From: Tricholomella constricta
Taxonomy: Eukaryota > Basidiomycota > Agaricomycetes > Agaricales > Lyophyllaceae
Assembly (NCBI GenBank): GCA_013368375.1
Contig: JAACJP010000033.1
Span: forward strand, 62,001-126,000
Direction: 5' to 3'
DNA length: 64,000 nucleotides
Shown here: positions 1 to 11,338 of the stretch, piece after piece
Layout: every line of letters begins with the position of its first letter
How positions within the stretch are numbered: the stretch's first letter is position 1
The notes under the pieces: generated by a model
Told to the model about the DNA's origin: nothing
The model's database searches: none
Seen by the model: only the letters and a program-made list of their open reading frames with translations
Program-made: the position numbers and the translations under genes

Positions 1-3000
1 CGGCGACGGTTTTCTGCTTCCGTGATGCCCAAGAGATTAGTCCGGATCCGAGGGACCAAGCGTATCCTCCGATACTGCGCCGTGTGTCTAAGCAGTTGGC
101 CCAATCAGAGTCAGTGAAACCGACGAGGTTCGTAGTCCCGGCGCCTCCGAGTGTTAGCTTAAGGTTCCGGGTCCCTTTGAGGTAGCGTATGAGTCGGATT
201 CCGGCGTTCCAGTGTATATAGGAATAGCAGTCAAGGTATTGAGTTAGTTGTTGGACGGCATACTGGATATCCGGTCGAGTGGAAATGGCTAGGTAGAGAA
301 GACATCCGACGAGAGAGCGGTAAGGTATTTTCTCGATAGAGTCCTGTTCCTCTTGTGGTAGCGTCTTCCTGTCGATACGGCGTAGTTTTAGTCCGGGCTC
401 CATGGGTAGGGAAAGTGGTGTGGCGTCCTTTTGTCCGAATTGGGAGATAATCTTATCAATTAGCGCAGTTTGTGATAGGCGAACGGAACGGTTAGGTCGG
501 TCCCATTCGACGGCTATCCCGACGATATGACGCGGGGTACCTAGATCTGAGACAGTCCAGGCTTCTTGGAGTTGGGCTTTGAAGCGTTCATTCTCATCCT
601 TCGAGCTCGCGATGGACAAGAAGTCGTCAACGTGTACGGCGGTGATGACTGTCCCAGTATCAGTTTTCCTGTAATATACGCACGACTCGCAGGCTAGGCG
701 GGTGAAGCCCCATTTAAGCATGTTGTCGTTAAGCGTCTTGTTCCAGATACGTCCTGCCTGTTTCATGCCGTACAGTCCCCTTTCCAACTTCCACACCCAG
801 AGTTCCTTCCCCGGTTCCTCGAATCCTTTCGGTTGAGCCATGTAGATCGTCTCCTCCGGAGGTAATATGCCGTATAGAAAGGCGGTCTTCACGTCGATTT
901 GGATGGCGTCCCAGCCGAACGAGGCTGCAAGGTGAAGTAGAATTCGCCATGATTCCATACGTGCAGTTGGTGAGGTGGTCTTAGTATAGTCCTGACCGTA
1001 TACCTGGTTGAAGCCTTTTAAGACGACACGTACTTTATGGCGGGTGACCTTTCCATTCTCGTCGCGTTTGAGCGTGAATACGGGCTTCCCTTTATGGATT
1101 TTGTGGCCTTCGGGGACTTCCTCGCGTGGTACCAGCTTGTAGACGCCCATCTCCTTCAGGGATTTGAGTTCATCGCGGTACCCGGCTTCCCATAGATCAG
1201 CGTCCGCTAGGTTTTGCGCCTCCTCCCATGTCTTCGGCTCATCGGAATCCATAGCCGTCGGATCAATGTCAGGGTGTTCGTCGATCGAGATCAGTGCGGC
1301 TAGGATTTGATCAAATTCTCGATCGGCGGCACGTACGTCATCATTCTGATCCGGTGGTCTCTCTTCCGCTGCACGTCTGAGATCTTCCAACGCCTGCTTC
1401 CGTTCTGCTCGTGCCTCCTTCACTCTTTCTCCTGCTTCTTTGGATTCACGTACGGCTTTCTCTGTTCGTGTCTCGATGGGCTTATCGAGGTTGGCTTTGG
1501 CAGTCGGGATCGTTACGCGCGTGGTTCGGCGCTCGGCAGGTTTGTGAGGGGGGGGTTCGTCTTCCGGAGCTGGTTCTGGGATCTGTTGGAGGGGGATTTC
1601 GAGGTCTGGGAGAGGGGGTTCATCATGCTGTGTGTTTTTGGATGGTTCTGTTTCGGCGTTATTGTGGACATCGGCGATGGTGGGGAAATCGTCTGGTTGG
1701 GATGTGAGGTTGGCTGGTATGGGCTGTGGAGGATGTCCGTCGTGGCTCTCCAAGAAACGGACATGGTACGTGCTGTAGACCTTTCCTGTCGCTTTATCGT
1801 AGCATCTATATGTTTTAGCTGCGCGGTCGTAACCAACCAGGATGCACTCGATAGAGCGCTCGTAGATCTTCGGATTGTGCTTGTTCAGAATCAGCACGAA
1901 AGCGCGGCATCCTATCTCACGGATGTACGAATAGTCAGGTTTCTTCTCGTACCAGAGCTCGTCCGGTGTGGCGTTCTTGAGCGACGATGTCTTTGTCTTC
2001 CCGGTGAGGTGCGTCGCGGTAAGATAGAACTCATCCCAGAGGTTGGGAGGGCAGCCAGCAGCGATGCGCATTGTACGCGCCTTTCCCATGAGGGTGCGAT
2101 GCATTCGTTCGACGCGTCCCATGTGCGCCGAGGTGTAAGGTGCTCCGAATTGCTGAATGATACCGCGTTCCTTGAACCATGCTTCGGATTCCTTGCTCTT
2201 GAGTTCCCCGTCATGACCAGTGCGTATGATCCCGACTTTGAGTCCCGTCTCTGTCTCCCGTGCGAGGATCCATGCCTTCAACTCCGGAAATGCTTCATTT
2301 TTGCGCTTAAGAGGAACCGACCAGGGTTTGTTCGTATAATCATCAACGATGTTCATTACGCAGATGTTTCCGGTGCGTGAAGGTACAGCCGATTCCCCAG
2401 TGAGATCTATCCATATAATCCCAAGTCTTCGCGTCGCCCTATGCCCTTTCCCCTCCTCCCGCACCTTCGGAACCGGTTTCCTGGACTGTTTCCCAAGGAT
2501 ACAATGTTCACATTTAGGTGGTTTGGAGGGGAAGGAAGACGGCATACCTTCGACCATTCCTGCTTTCGCCATCTCGATGATGGATTGGTAGTTGGCATGT
2601 CCGAGTCTGCGATGCCAGGTCGCAAGATCCGGGGTATGTTGGGCCGCGAAGGTATGTTCGGCTTGCGCCGATTGAAGGTCGAGAGCGTAGAGGCGTTTTC
2701 CAGCAGTTTGGAGGCGGGTGGCGGTTGCGACGTGAGCGCCGCTGGACTTGTTATAGATCTTCGCATCTGCGGTATCGAAGGCAGTGATGGTATCAGAGTG
2801 GTCGGACATGGCACCAATGGAGATGAGGCGGACGGTGGACTTAGGAACGTAGAGCGCGTCTTCGAGGATGATATACGCACCCCTTGAGACTCGGAGGCGT
2901 ATCTTGCCAATTCCTACGGCGGCGATCGAGGATCCGCCGACTCCGCGGATGGGTCTCGCTGGGATGGGACGTAGGGAGTAGAAGTCGGAGGCGTCTGGGG

Positions 3001-4279
3001 AGATGTGCACCGTCGCGCCGGTGTCCAAGTAGAAGGGATGTTCAACGAGGGAGACGAGTGGCGTCCTTTGAGATTGTTGTAGGGGAGCGATGCTGGATAG
3101 GGCGACGTCGGGATTATTGACGTCAGTGTATTCGTTCCAGTCGACGCTAGCTTTGGGCTCCTCCCCAACGGCAAGCCACATGTCGAGTTCGAGTGTTTCT
3201 GCGGCGGCGAGCGCGTCTCCTGGGATGTCGTCGGATGCTAGTCCCGCGAATTCCGGCTTGCTGCTGGTCTGGGCAGCGATATAAGCTGCGATCGACGCAG
3301 CGTCACCTTCGATGCTATATGCTTTCCCTCCCTCCGGTGTGACGGTGATCTTCGAGGAGGGGGAGGTAGATTTGGCTTTGTTCCTACGCGCGTTGTAATG
3401 AGCGTGGCGCGCGGCACGCGACTCGTCCAGAGTCTTCCCCTCCTGACCTCCTCCTTCGAGAATACACCACTCCTTGGTGTGGCCTTTAGCGGGGCGTCCG
3501 CGTGCGAGGCATTCGGTGCAGACAAGGTCCGTTCCCGTTCGGCGGTGAGTGTGGGGTTTCGCAGCGAAGGCGGTGGCAGTAGTCGTGTCCGCCTTGTCCC
3601 CGTTTATGAGGGTTTGTTCGTTCTCGAGGTATCGACGGATATCTGTGGATTTGTACGGCTTTGCTTTGGTGGAGGCCGCGATGTCGCGGGAGATGTTAGA
3701 CCGCGCGTGGGCGAAGGACTTATCGGAGAGAGAGCCGAGACACGCAATGCATTTGAGCGTGTCGGAGGATACTTCCCCGACTGCAAAAGCGCGATCGATC
3801 TTCTCGAAGATAGAGTCGATGGTTTCGGTGAGGGGAGTATCCACCGAGCACTTCGTAGAAAGGGCTTCCTGAAGAAGTCGCACCTGTTGGACCGGTCCAG
3901 ATCCCTCATGTCTCCCTTTGATGGCGAGCCAGCATGCTTTCGCGCCTTCCTTTGAGATAAATTGTCGCTCAGAGCTGGCGACGCCAGTCGCGATAAAGGC
4001 GCAAGCGAGCCGATCATTGTGGGCCCAATTGCGATAGGCCCGCGGCTCGAAGGTCTCGTGGGGGCGGAGAGGTGGGTCGAAGGCGTATTCCCATAGGCCG
4101 TTCATAACGAGCTCATTCTCGAAGTCGCGAGCCCAGGTAGTATAGGTGCCGTCGTCTTTAGTTAGGAGGTGTCCCTTGTAGCTAAGCGCGATCTTTATGG
4201 GGGAAACCGTGCACGCGCTCGAGTTATCGACTCTGCGCATTTCAGTCGCCGTAGCATTGTCAATTGGGGGGCTAGTCAT
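1..4279 (-). CDS. Gag-Pol polyprotein of copia-1 (partial, C-terminus off window)
   Basis: One long frame opens at the ATG on 4279 and is still open at base 1 (about 1,426 codons). In order: a UBN2/Gag-like N-terminus; a Cys/His cluster of form CX2CX9HX4C near 3.5 kb; a retropepsin active site DTGATVH near 3.02 kb; the GAG-pre-integrase motif with HRRLGH and CEHC near 2.5-2.6 kb; the integrase core (IDLTG, then VDDYT, then a conserved ERMHRTL-type segment); a proline/acidic linker; and a copia-type reverse transcriptase with HVDDFL near 0.63 kb. RNase H begins just inside the left edge. It should supply capsid, protease, integrase and RT/RNase H in a cytoplasmic particle. The single frame without a shift is normal for copia. 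Family call is firm; activity is not shown. Confidence 0.9.
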   Translation of the reverse strand, partial: MTSPPIDNATATEMRRVDNSSACTVSPIKIALSYKGHLLTKDDGTYTTWARDFENELVMNGLWEYAFDPPLRPHETFEPRAYRNWAHNDRLACAFIATGVASSERQFISKEGAKACWLAIKGRHEGSGPVQQVRLLQEALSTKCSVDTPLTETIDSIFEKIDRAFAVGEVSSDTLKCIACLGSLSDKSFAHARSNISRDIAASTKAKPYKSTDIRRYLENEQTLINGDKADTTTATAFAAKPHTHRRTGTDLVCTECLARGRPAKGHTKEWCILEGGGQEGKTLDESRAARHAHYNARRNKAKSTSPSSKITVTPEGGKAYSIEGDAASIAAYIAAQTSSKPEFAGLASDDIPGDALAAAETLELDMWLAVGEEPKASVDWNEYTDVNNPDVALSSIAPLQQSQRTPLVSLVEHPFYLDTGATVHISPDASDFYSLRPIPARPIRGVGGSSIAAVGIGKIRLRVSRGAYIILEDALYVPKSTVRLISIGAMSDHSDTITAFDTADAKIYNKSSGAHVATATRLQTAGKRLYALDLQSAQAEHTFAAQHTPDLATWHRRLGHANYQSIIEMAKAGMVEGMPSSFPSKPPKCEHCILGKQSRKPVPKVREEGKGHRATRRLGIIWIDLTGESAVPSRTGNICVMNIVDDYTNKPWSVPLKRKNEAFPELKAWILARETETGLKVGIIRTGHDGELKSKESEAWFKERGIIQQFGAPYTSAHMGRVERMHRTLMGKARTMRIAAGCPPNLWDEFYLTATHLTGKTKTSSLKNATPDELWYEKKPDYSYIREIGCRAFVLILNKHNPKIYERSIECILVGYDRAAKTYRCYDKATGKVYSTYHVRFLESHDGHPPQPIPANLTSQPDDFPTIADVHNNAETEPSKNTQHDEPPLPDLEIPLQQIPEPAPEDEPPPHKPAERRTTRVTIPTAKANLDKPIETRTEKAVRESKEAGERVKEARAERKQALEDLRRAAEERPPDQNDDVRAADREFDQILAALISIDEHPDIDPTAMDSDEPKTWEEAQNLADADLWEAGYRDELKSLKEMGVYKLVPREEVPEGHKIHKGKPVFTLKRDENGKVTRHKVRVVLKGFNQVYGQDYTKTTSPTARMESWRILLHLAASFGWDAIQIDVKTAFLYGILPPEETIYMAQPKGFEEPGKELWVWKLERGLYGMKQAGRIWNKTLNDNMLKWGFTRLACESCVYYRKTDTGTVITAVHVDDFLSIASSKDENERFKAQLQEAWTVSDLGTPRHIVGIAVEWDRPNRSVRLSQTALIDKIISQFGQKDATPLSLPMEPGLKLRRIDRKTLPQEEQDSIEKIPYRSLVGCLLYLAISTRPDIQYAVQQLTQYLDCYSYIHWNAGIRLIRYLKGTRNLKLTLGGAGTTNLVGFTDSDWANCLDTRRSIGGYAWSLGSGLISWASRKQKTVA

Positions 4280-4462
4280 GGTAGAATAGAGTGGGGGGGT
4301 TTGAACAAAGGATTTCGCGTGAGGCGCGTGTGTCGACACGCGCTGATAAGATCGGACGATCGGTCCGAGGTAGATAAGATGCTGATAGGTGGGCAGTCGG
4401 CCCGGTAACCCAGATAGATCGGGATTCAAGAAAAGCTCGTCACTTGAGTGTACGGCTTAGAT

Positions 4463-4472
4463 GCCCATAACC
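4463..4472 (-). promoter_or_regulatory. copia-1 primer-binding site (half-tRNA-iMet type)
   Basis: Directly inside the 5' LTR the minus strand reads GGTTATGGGC. This matches the anticodon-loop region of initiator tRNA-Met, the internal primer known for Drosophila copia. The same word with CCC added occurs at the equivalent place in copia-2. Confidence 0.65.
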
Positions 4473-4805
4473 TGTTAGAATCCGATCTATAGGTTAACTA
4501 GAGCGACACAGAATAAACCTTAGTCTGTGTAACAAGGACTGTATTAAGTGTGTCATACCTAGAGCGACACAGAATAAACTAGAGGAAGATAAGTAAAGTG
4601 TCCGTTGATATATAAGTATAGTGAGACTTACCCTTAGTCTGTGTAACAAGGACTAAGGGTATCCGAACGTTCTATCGTAAGTATATATATGTATCGTATA
4701 TGAAAGAGTCTTTGTTGTATGTAGTGGAATGCGAAAGTATGAAAGGATGAAAGGATGAAAGGGAAAACGTGCTTACGGTGGTTCATGGATCACCGGATCG
4801 CAACA
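4473..4805 (-). repeat. copia-1 5' LTR
   Basis: A segment of about 333 bp with inverted ends TGTT...AACA, bounded inside by the primer-binding site. It contains an internal direct repeat: a 19-bp word beginning AGAGCGACAC at 4500 and 4561, and TTAGTCTGTGTAACAAGGAC at about 4520 and 4634. The outer border (4805) is inferred from the terminal inverted repeat only, since the partner LTR is off the window. Confidence 0.7.
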
Positions 4806-5018
4806 ATGTTATCGGAACAGCCGCTGACCGCGAACATCACTTTACGTTTGAGTGACGTGTCACAGATGTGACGAGCGCTGATGCAAACAGATGCACACAA
4901 AGAAATATCGTCAAAGATATTCCAGTTAGCTCAGTTCCCTTTCATCGACCGCCAGTTTCGCCTTTTCTTGTCGTAGACGGCCCATTTCTCGCTGTGTGAA
5001 CGCGTTTTACCCTCTAAA

Positions 5019-8000
5019 ATGACTCCCTGGACACCTCAGCCTGCTGGTCTCCAGGAAATCCTTCAGACGATCCATGATTCTACCGACATGAATACCGCTG
5101 TGCAGCGCACAATCACTCAGGTACGTTGCTAATGTCCAGTGCATCCACACCTCTGTCGTTGATTCATCGCCCTGTTCTTTCTCTAGAAACTAAACCAGTT
5201 TACGCGTGCACCGGAATATATTGCATATCTCGCTTATATCCTCAGCTCAATGACGCAGGAGGAAGATCGTATCCGGACGATAGCAGGTTACCTGCTCAAG
5301 AACAACTCGCGCTTGATCTTGGGATCTCCCCCAGAGGTTGCCGAGTATGTCAAGGGTGCCGTCCTCCAGGCGTTCAACGATTCCTCAATCATGATTCGTA
5401 ACGCGGCCAGCCAAGATATAGTGGCGTTCCTCGGGGTACTCGAGCCGAAAAATTGGCCAGAGTGTCTTCAGCAGTTAGTGAACACGTTGGATTCGAATGA
5501 TCTTGACAGACAAGAGGTGAGCTGCCACACAAATGTGATTTAAGGAGGATGAGCCACAACGGGTGTGGCTAACCATGAGGGAGAGATCTTGCCACTTTAC
5601 CGCCACATATCGCGTCCTAGCCCTTTCTGGATCTATCTGTTGCTTCAGTCGGGCGAGACTGATGATACGATGTTATTCTAGGCGGCCTTTAACGCATTGG
5701 AAAAGGCGTGCGAGGACTATCCGCGCAAGATGGATGTCGAGATTGGTGGTACCCGACCACTCGATTTCATGATCCCGAAATTCCTCATGCTCACCGAACA
5801 CCCGTCGGCTAAGATGCGCTCACACGCCGTTGCTTGCCTGTCGTATTTCGTCCCGATCAATTGCCAGTCCCTCTACGTGCATATCGACAATTTCATCGCC
5901 TGCCTCTTCAAGCGGGCCTCCGACGACGACCCATCAGTACGCCGTCATGTTTGCCAGGCGCTTGTACTGCTACTGGCAGCCCGTCCGGAAAAGCTCATGC
6001 CAGAGATGTCCAACGTCGCGGAATACATGCTTTATTCAACAAAGGACAAGAACGAGAACGTCGCTCTCGAGGCATGCGAGTTCTGGCTCACATTTGCCGA
6101 AGATGCCGATCTCGCGGCATATCTCCACCCGTTACTTGCCAAGGTGGCGCCAGTCCTTCTGGATTGTATGGTCTATGGGGAGGATGATCTGTTGTGGCTC
6201 GAGGGTGATGCAGAGGACGCAGCGGTTCCCGACAAGGAAACAGATATCAAGCCCCGTCATTACGGTGGGAAGTCACACGGACTGGAACGTGACGCCAACG
6301 GCGCTGAAGGTGGCGATGCGTCTGTACCCCCGAAGCCGCGCGTTGGTGCTTATGGGGAGGAGACGTACGACTCTGATGACGACGACGATTATGATCCTGA
6401 CGACGACGACTTCGCTGATGAGATGTCGACGGAGTGGAACTTGAGGAAGTGCGCTGCTGCTGCTCTTGATGTTCTGGCCGTAAGATTTAGTGGAGATCTG
6501 TTGAACGTCCTCCTCGGTCCCTTGAAGGACAAGCTCTGGAGTAGTGACTGGCTGCAGAGGGAGAGTGGTATATTGGCACTGGGAGCTATGGCGGAGGGTA
6601 AGCTTCCTTGTCTGAACTTGAGAAATGGTTTCTCATCCAGAAGGTACATAGGTTGCATCGATGCAATCGAGCCCCATTTATCTACCCTTGTCCCATACCT
6701 CATCAACACTCTCAACGACCCGAAGGTTTTCTTTTTATTTATCTTGGTACAGCATTCTCTGACTATGAATTAGCCTCTTGTCCGTTCTATCACATGCTGG
6801 ACGCTTGGTCGCTATGCAAGTTGGACTACCCAGAACGTTTCTGAGGAGCACAAAAACCAGTATTTCATTCCAACCATGGAGGGTGTAAGTGTCTATCAAA
6901 TGAACACATTGTTTTTATCTCTGATATTCTACAGCTTCTGAGGATGGTATTAGATTCGAACAAGCGAGTGCAAGAAGCTGGATGCAGCGCCTTTGCCACT
7001 CTCGAGGAGGATGCCGGTCCTGAGCTTGCTCCTTACCTTGAGCCTGTCCTTCGAAATCTCGTTTTTGCGTTTGACCTTTACCAGCACAAGAATATGCTCA
7101 TTCTTTATGACGCTGTCGGGACCCTCGCCGATGCCGTAGGAAGAGCTCTTCAGGATTCCCGATATGTGGAGATTCTTATGCCTCCCTTGACAAACAAGTG
7201 GGCCAAGCTTAAAGACGATGACGATAACCTGATCCCTTTGCTGGAGGTATATTCTGATGTCTTGTTCCTATTCCCGCTTAATTAATCCTGTCCATCGTTT
7301 AGTGTCTCGCTTCTGTCACCATTGCTATGGGCCCAGCATTCCTCCCCTACGCAGGACCAGTATTTGAGCGATGTAACAACATCATCCACCACTCGCTTCT
7401 TCAATACCAGCAATACCAGCAAAACCCGGAGCTTGACGAGCCCGACAAATCTTTCCTAGTCGTAGCTTTGGATCTTCTGTCTGGTCTCACTCAAGGCCTT
7501 GGAATGGCCCTCGAACCCCTGATATCGTCCAGCCAGCCAAACTTGCTGAATCTGCTCACAGTCTGCCTCAAGCATCCCCAGGCGCCTGTGAGGCAGTCAG
7601 CGTATGCTCTTGTCGGTGATATGGCCATGGGATGCTTCGTGTTGCTGCGTCCTCACATGCCTGGCATTATGTCCGAACTGATCCTACAGCTCGACCCCGA
7701 GCCCAAATTGGAGTTCATCTCTGCTTCTAACAATGCTGCTTGGTCCGTGGGTGAGGTAGCCCTGCGGTACGGACGGGGTAGGTTTCCTTTCATGCCATCT
7801 CATCACATGCCTGACAACGATTTGAAAAGATGATCCCGAGTTCCAGCAATGGGTCAATCCGCTGATCGCACGCCTGATTCCCATTCTCTTGCACCCGAAG
7901 GCACCTCGCAGTCTTCACGAGAACGCCGCAGTCTCAATAGGACGTATTGGCCTGATGCACCCCACACTCGTTGCCCCTCATCTGCCCGAATTTGCCCAAG

Positions 8001-8339
8001 CCTGGTGTCAGGCCCTCTATGAGATCCGCGACAACGAAGAGAAGGATTCTGCATTCCGAGGACTTTGCACCCTTGTGCAAACCAACCCTGCTGGCATTGC
8101 CAAGGTTTGTAACTGAACATCTGAATCGCTACTTTGGACTGACCATCTCGTTTTTACAGAGTCTTCTTTGGTTCTGCAACTCGATTGTCCGATGGAATCA
8201 GCCTTCACCTGAATTGAACGGGATGTTCCAGCAACTCCTTCAAGGCTTCAAGCAGCACGACGCTGCCGGATGGGCTGCACAGACTGCCACCTTCCCTCCT
8301 GCGATCCAGGAGCGACTTGCCACACGGTACGGGGTCTAG
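5019..8339 (+). CDS. Transportin-type karyopherin (importin beta family nuclear import receptor)
   Basis: Nine exons join to about 924 codons: 5019-5120, 5187-5516, 5682-6597, 6652-6725, 6774-6884, 6935-7246, 7303-7777, 7830-8104, 8160-8339, all with GT-AG introns and matching phases. The product is a HEAT-repeat solenoid with strings typical of transportin-1/Kap104, such as [31 protein letters not shown] and [13 protein letters not shown], and a C-terminus ERLATRYGV. An aspartate-rich stretch near residues 375-395 matches the acidic loop that releases cargo on RanGTP binding. Family role: import of PY-NLS cargo such as RNA-binding proteins through the nuclear pore. Length equals that of known transportins. 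The gene is intact. The next gene upstream is a copia element whose LTR ends 213 bp before the ATG. Confidence 0.95.
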
Positions 8340-8953
8340 AAAGTCCGGCCTGAAAGCCGCCGCAAATCTTGTGTACAACACGAACGAATTACAACCCAAC
8401 CTCCCGCCCGCGTCTCCCACTATACTGTTTCTTAGTCTCTAAACTGTGCTTTCCTCGTCTTGTCTCTTGCATCTGGATCTTACGTAGCTGTAGTCATTCA
8501 CACCCCCCAGTTTTTCAAACCGTTTCCCTTCATTTTTTTTTTACTTTTTAACATGTGTCATCACCTACGTACCGCTGCCCCTTTACACTATGTCCTCTAT
8601 CCCATCAGGCCGGATTGTCGTGCACCCTTAACATGCATTCATCCGGCTGCACCCTGTCGCATCTTATCCTCAATTTTTACGTAGCATTAGTAGTCCGTAG
8701 TTACATAGTAGTCAGTAGCATTAGCCTTCTCATCATCCTGCAAGTAGATACCTGTCGCCTCCCCAGAGTACCCTGTATCAACACCCTCGAATATATCAGA
8801 CAGATGTTTGATGATATGTATACAATCCATCCATACTCACTGCTTTACACGTGTAGACCGCATATATGATACGGGAAGGGGCGAGAGTGGACGCATAGGT
8901 GGCCTCGGGAGCAAATAAGATAGTGACATTATCCTGTTATATATGTTACAGCA
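8340..8953. other. Convergent intergenic region / 3' UTRs
   Basis: This AT- and pyrimidine-rich stretch lies between the transportin stop and the stop of the convergent lectin gene. It has many stops in all frames. Apart from a T-run near 8536-8552 that could be part of a 3' UTR, nothing else was recognised. Confidence 0.6.
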
Positions 8954-10700
8954 TCAGAATGCTCGCTTGTTGCCTGAATACAAGCCCCCGCCACCAAAAC
9001 CACCGCCGCCGCCACCACCCCGGCCCATTCCGAAGTTGCCGCCGCCACCATACACCTGCCGCCGCTTGTATTCCTGGTAGCCGTAGTAGCCGCCAGCGCA
9101 CACGCCTGCGAAGAGGAACAGCTTGAAAAAGAACCCGAGCCAGGTTCCGGGCTCCTCGTCCGCTGCACGTGGACGGGCGCTGAAGATGCTCTTCTTCTTT
9201 TTCGGCACCGCTTCTGGAGGCACCAGGATGGCGGAGTAGGTCGTTACTGTGATGATGCTGGAAGAAAAGGTTGGGCATTGAGGAAATGTGGGGAGAGATG
9301 GATGGCTTACTCGTGCGCATCGCTGACATCGCCTGTCATGGCGGAAAATCCGAGGAAAGGGTTCTGTGGCAGAGTGACGTTCTTGAGGTGGATGCAGTCG
9401 GACCAGTCGTCCCCTAAGTAGAAGAAATCAGAAGCGGTCATCGCGCTTAGAGTCAGGGACACGGACAAGCTTTGTATTGAATTTTGACCTGCGACAGTGG
9501 TGCATGGTAAGTACGGCTCAAGATCAGAAAGGGCCAACATACGTCCAGGAACTTGTCTTTAACATAAGTGACCTTTAGTTTTGTCGCGACATTGGTTCGG
9601 CGATAGTTTGCCTGGACGGATGCCGAAGACTGTTAGCCAGTGACTGAAGGACGTAGTGGAAGGTACCTACAGAGCAACCACCGATGCTCTGGTCCTCTCC
9701 GTCATTGCCGACATCATAACTTGTCTTCCCATCGCCTAGCATAGCATTGATGCGCGGGAACGAGTAGGAGTGGCGACCATTTGCGTAGCTGTGAGACGCC
9801 AGAGTTCAGCACCTGGGCACAAGAAGTCGAATTTGATACAGACGTATCCAAAAAGATACCGAGGCCTTCGAATTTGTCTGGAAGGAAGGGTAAGCCGAGA
9901 ATGAAGATGGAATGAAAGGATGAGTGTATGTACCCTTGTTGCCAAACACCGGGCCTTCCTCCTTCCGCTCCCTCGTTATCCACATAGCCAACCCATCACC
10001 AAAAAGGTGGCTCGATTCGCCGGAAACCTGAGGACGCGTTACGGACGGGTGTTTGGTGGAAGCATAGCACAGCGCACCTTGAATTCAACTTCAATTACAA
10101 AATTGGAGGTGGTGAGTGCTAAACGGGACCAAAGCCATCCCTGATAATGATGTATTAAGCTCTCGGCGAAAACTCCCATTGCAGCCTGTTTCATACCATT
10201 TGCGAGGGTCGGTTTTGGGTAAGGCGAATGTGCTTGTTCGTGTTCTGAGAAGCAGGATGATTAGGTCGTCCTTCAAATGATAAAGAACACGGATACGCAC
10301 TACGTATGCATCTGCGCCAAAGTCCCACCATCTAGGTGTCAACAATCAGCGGTGGAGAGAATAGCATTGAAGACTAGACTTTACCTGTTTTGCAAGTCTT
10401 GGTCAATATATGGTGCGTATATGGAATGCGTTCGTAGTTGTACCGTCTGCAAAAGTTCGAATGGTCAGATGGTGGAAGGTTTAGCGAGTTATATATGACA
10501 GAAATGCGGATCGCTGCTCTTTCCAAGGTCGTCCCAGGTCGCGGACCAGCATCGCAAGTGCCAAAAGTTACAAAGGAACTCACTCGGTCAATGGTTTCGT
10601 TTCCTATCCGTAGCTTATCTTCTTCCGCATACACAAGCCCGAGAAAAAAGCCAGAGATGATGACGGAGACCCAGAACACGCTAACAAAGCGTGATAACAT
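8954..10700 (-). CDS. L-type lectin-like membrane cargo receptor (VIP36/ERGIC-53 family)
   Basis: Twelve short exons can be joined in phase from the ATG at 10700 to the TGA at 8954-8956, giving roughly 350 residues. The N-terminus is a signal peptide (about 25 residues, ending VYAEE). The luminal lectin domain shows the family hallmarks in order: YAPYIDQDLQNRWWDFG, RLTQNRPSQ, GWLWSRLALTTSNF, GDGLAMW, FEGLGIFLDTY, then DDWSDCIHL and GFSAMTGDVSDAH. A membrane segment follows near the C-terminus (GFFFKLFLFAGVCAGGYYG), then KRR and a glycine-rich tail ending NKRAF. The family binds high-mannose glycoproteins and cycles between ER and Golgi. The tail lacks an obvious KKXX signal. An in-frame ATG six codons upstream (10718) is an alternative start. 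Confidence 0.88.
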
Positions 10701-11338
10701 GTTGAAATTGCCTTGCAAGTGTTGTAGAGCAAAGGTCTAGGGTATTGGATGATACAGTAGCTGCCTGGAGAGCGCCGAGCGCTGGAGGAGAGGAGGACTT
10801 GAGAGATTTTACTGCAACTTCAATGTCGAGCTGCAAACGGGTTTGGTGTGATGGCAGTCACGTGGCTGAGGCTTCGCCACTGAACGCTTGAACGCCGCGG
10901 CTTGTCTCCGGCGTCCGCCAAACGGCGTAATCTGGCTCCCATCCCATCTGGGGGAAACAAGGTACATCCCTAATGCATTTGATATCTCTCACAGTCAAGC
11001 AGTTTCCGAAATAAGACGACCACCCCCAGTGCGTCAACATGGTCTGGCCCAACAGCTAGACAGCAACTGCACCCAAATAGCACGCTCAGGACCTCCAAGA
11101 GCACACGTCAGCAGGCCCAAGCTGCTCAGAGAGGGTTCGCTTGATCATGACAAGGGCTGTGCAAGTCAAGGCGCATGTGCCGTGCCGTCACGGGCATGAC
11201 TTTTTGTCCAGGTGGTGATTGACGCCCACACACATCAACAGCTTTATTCCTTCTTTTCCCCTTCCTGTGCGCATAAGGCAGCCACACTCGCAAGTACATA
11301 AGGCGAGGCGTTCTTCCCCCCACTTTCGGTCCCCACAA
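10701..11338. other. Divergent intergenic region
   Basis: This lies between the divergently oriented lectin gene and the next plus-strand gene, so it should hold both promoters. It also carries the first copy (10963-11009) of a 47-bp repeat found again at 12451. No convincing ORF was seen. Confidence 0.5.
10963..11009 (+). repeat. 47-bp dispersed direct repeat, copy 1
   Basis: The segment starting TACATCCCTAATGCATTTGA is identical to 12451-12497 except for one base (AGCAG versus AGCAC). Its middle, TCTCTCACAG, looks like a 3' splice site. It is probably a duplicated intron-exon fragment of the BAG-domain gene seen at the second copy. Confidence 0.75.

Larger units (their letters stand above)
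1..4805 (-). mobile_element. copia-1: Ty1/copia LTR retrotransposon, 5' part, truncated by window edge
   Basis: Read on the minus strand, the element starts with a 5' LTR (4473-4805), then a primer-binding site, a leader of about 180 bp and a single gag-pol frame that runs off the window at base 1. The order gag, protease, integrase, RT is the Ty1/copia order. The 3' LTR lies outside the window, so target duplication and LTR divergence cannot be judged. No stop codon was met in the part of the frame translated here, so the copy may be young. Confidence 0.9.

Noticed and set aside
1307..2380. 357-residue plus-strand ORF
   Set aside because: It is antisense to the intact copia-1 integrase/linker frame, has skewed composition and no domain; a shadow.
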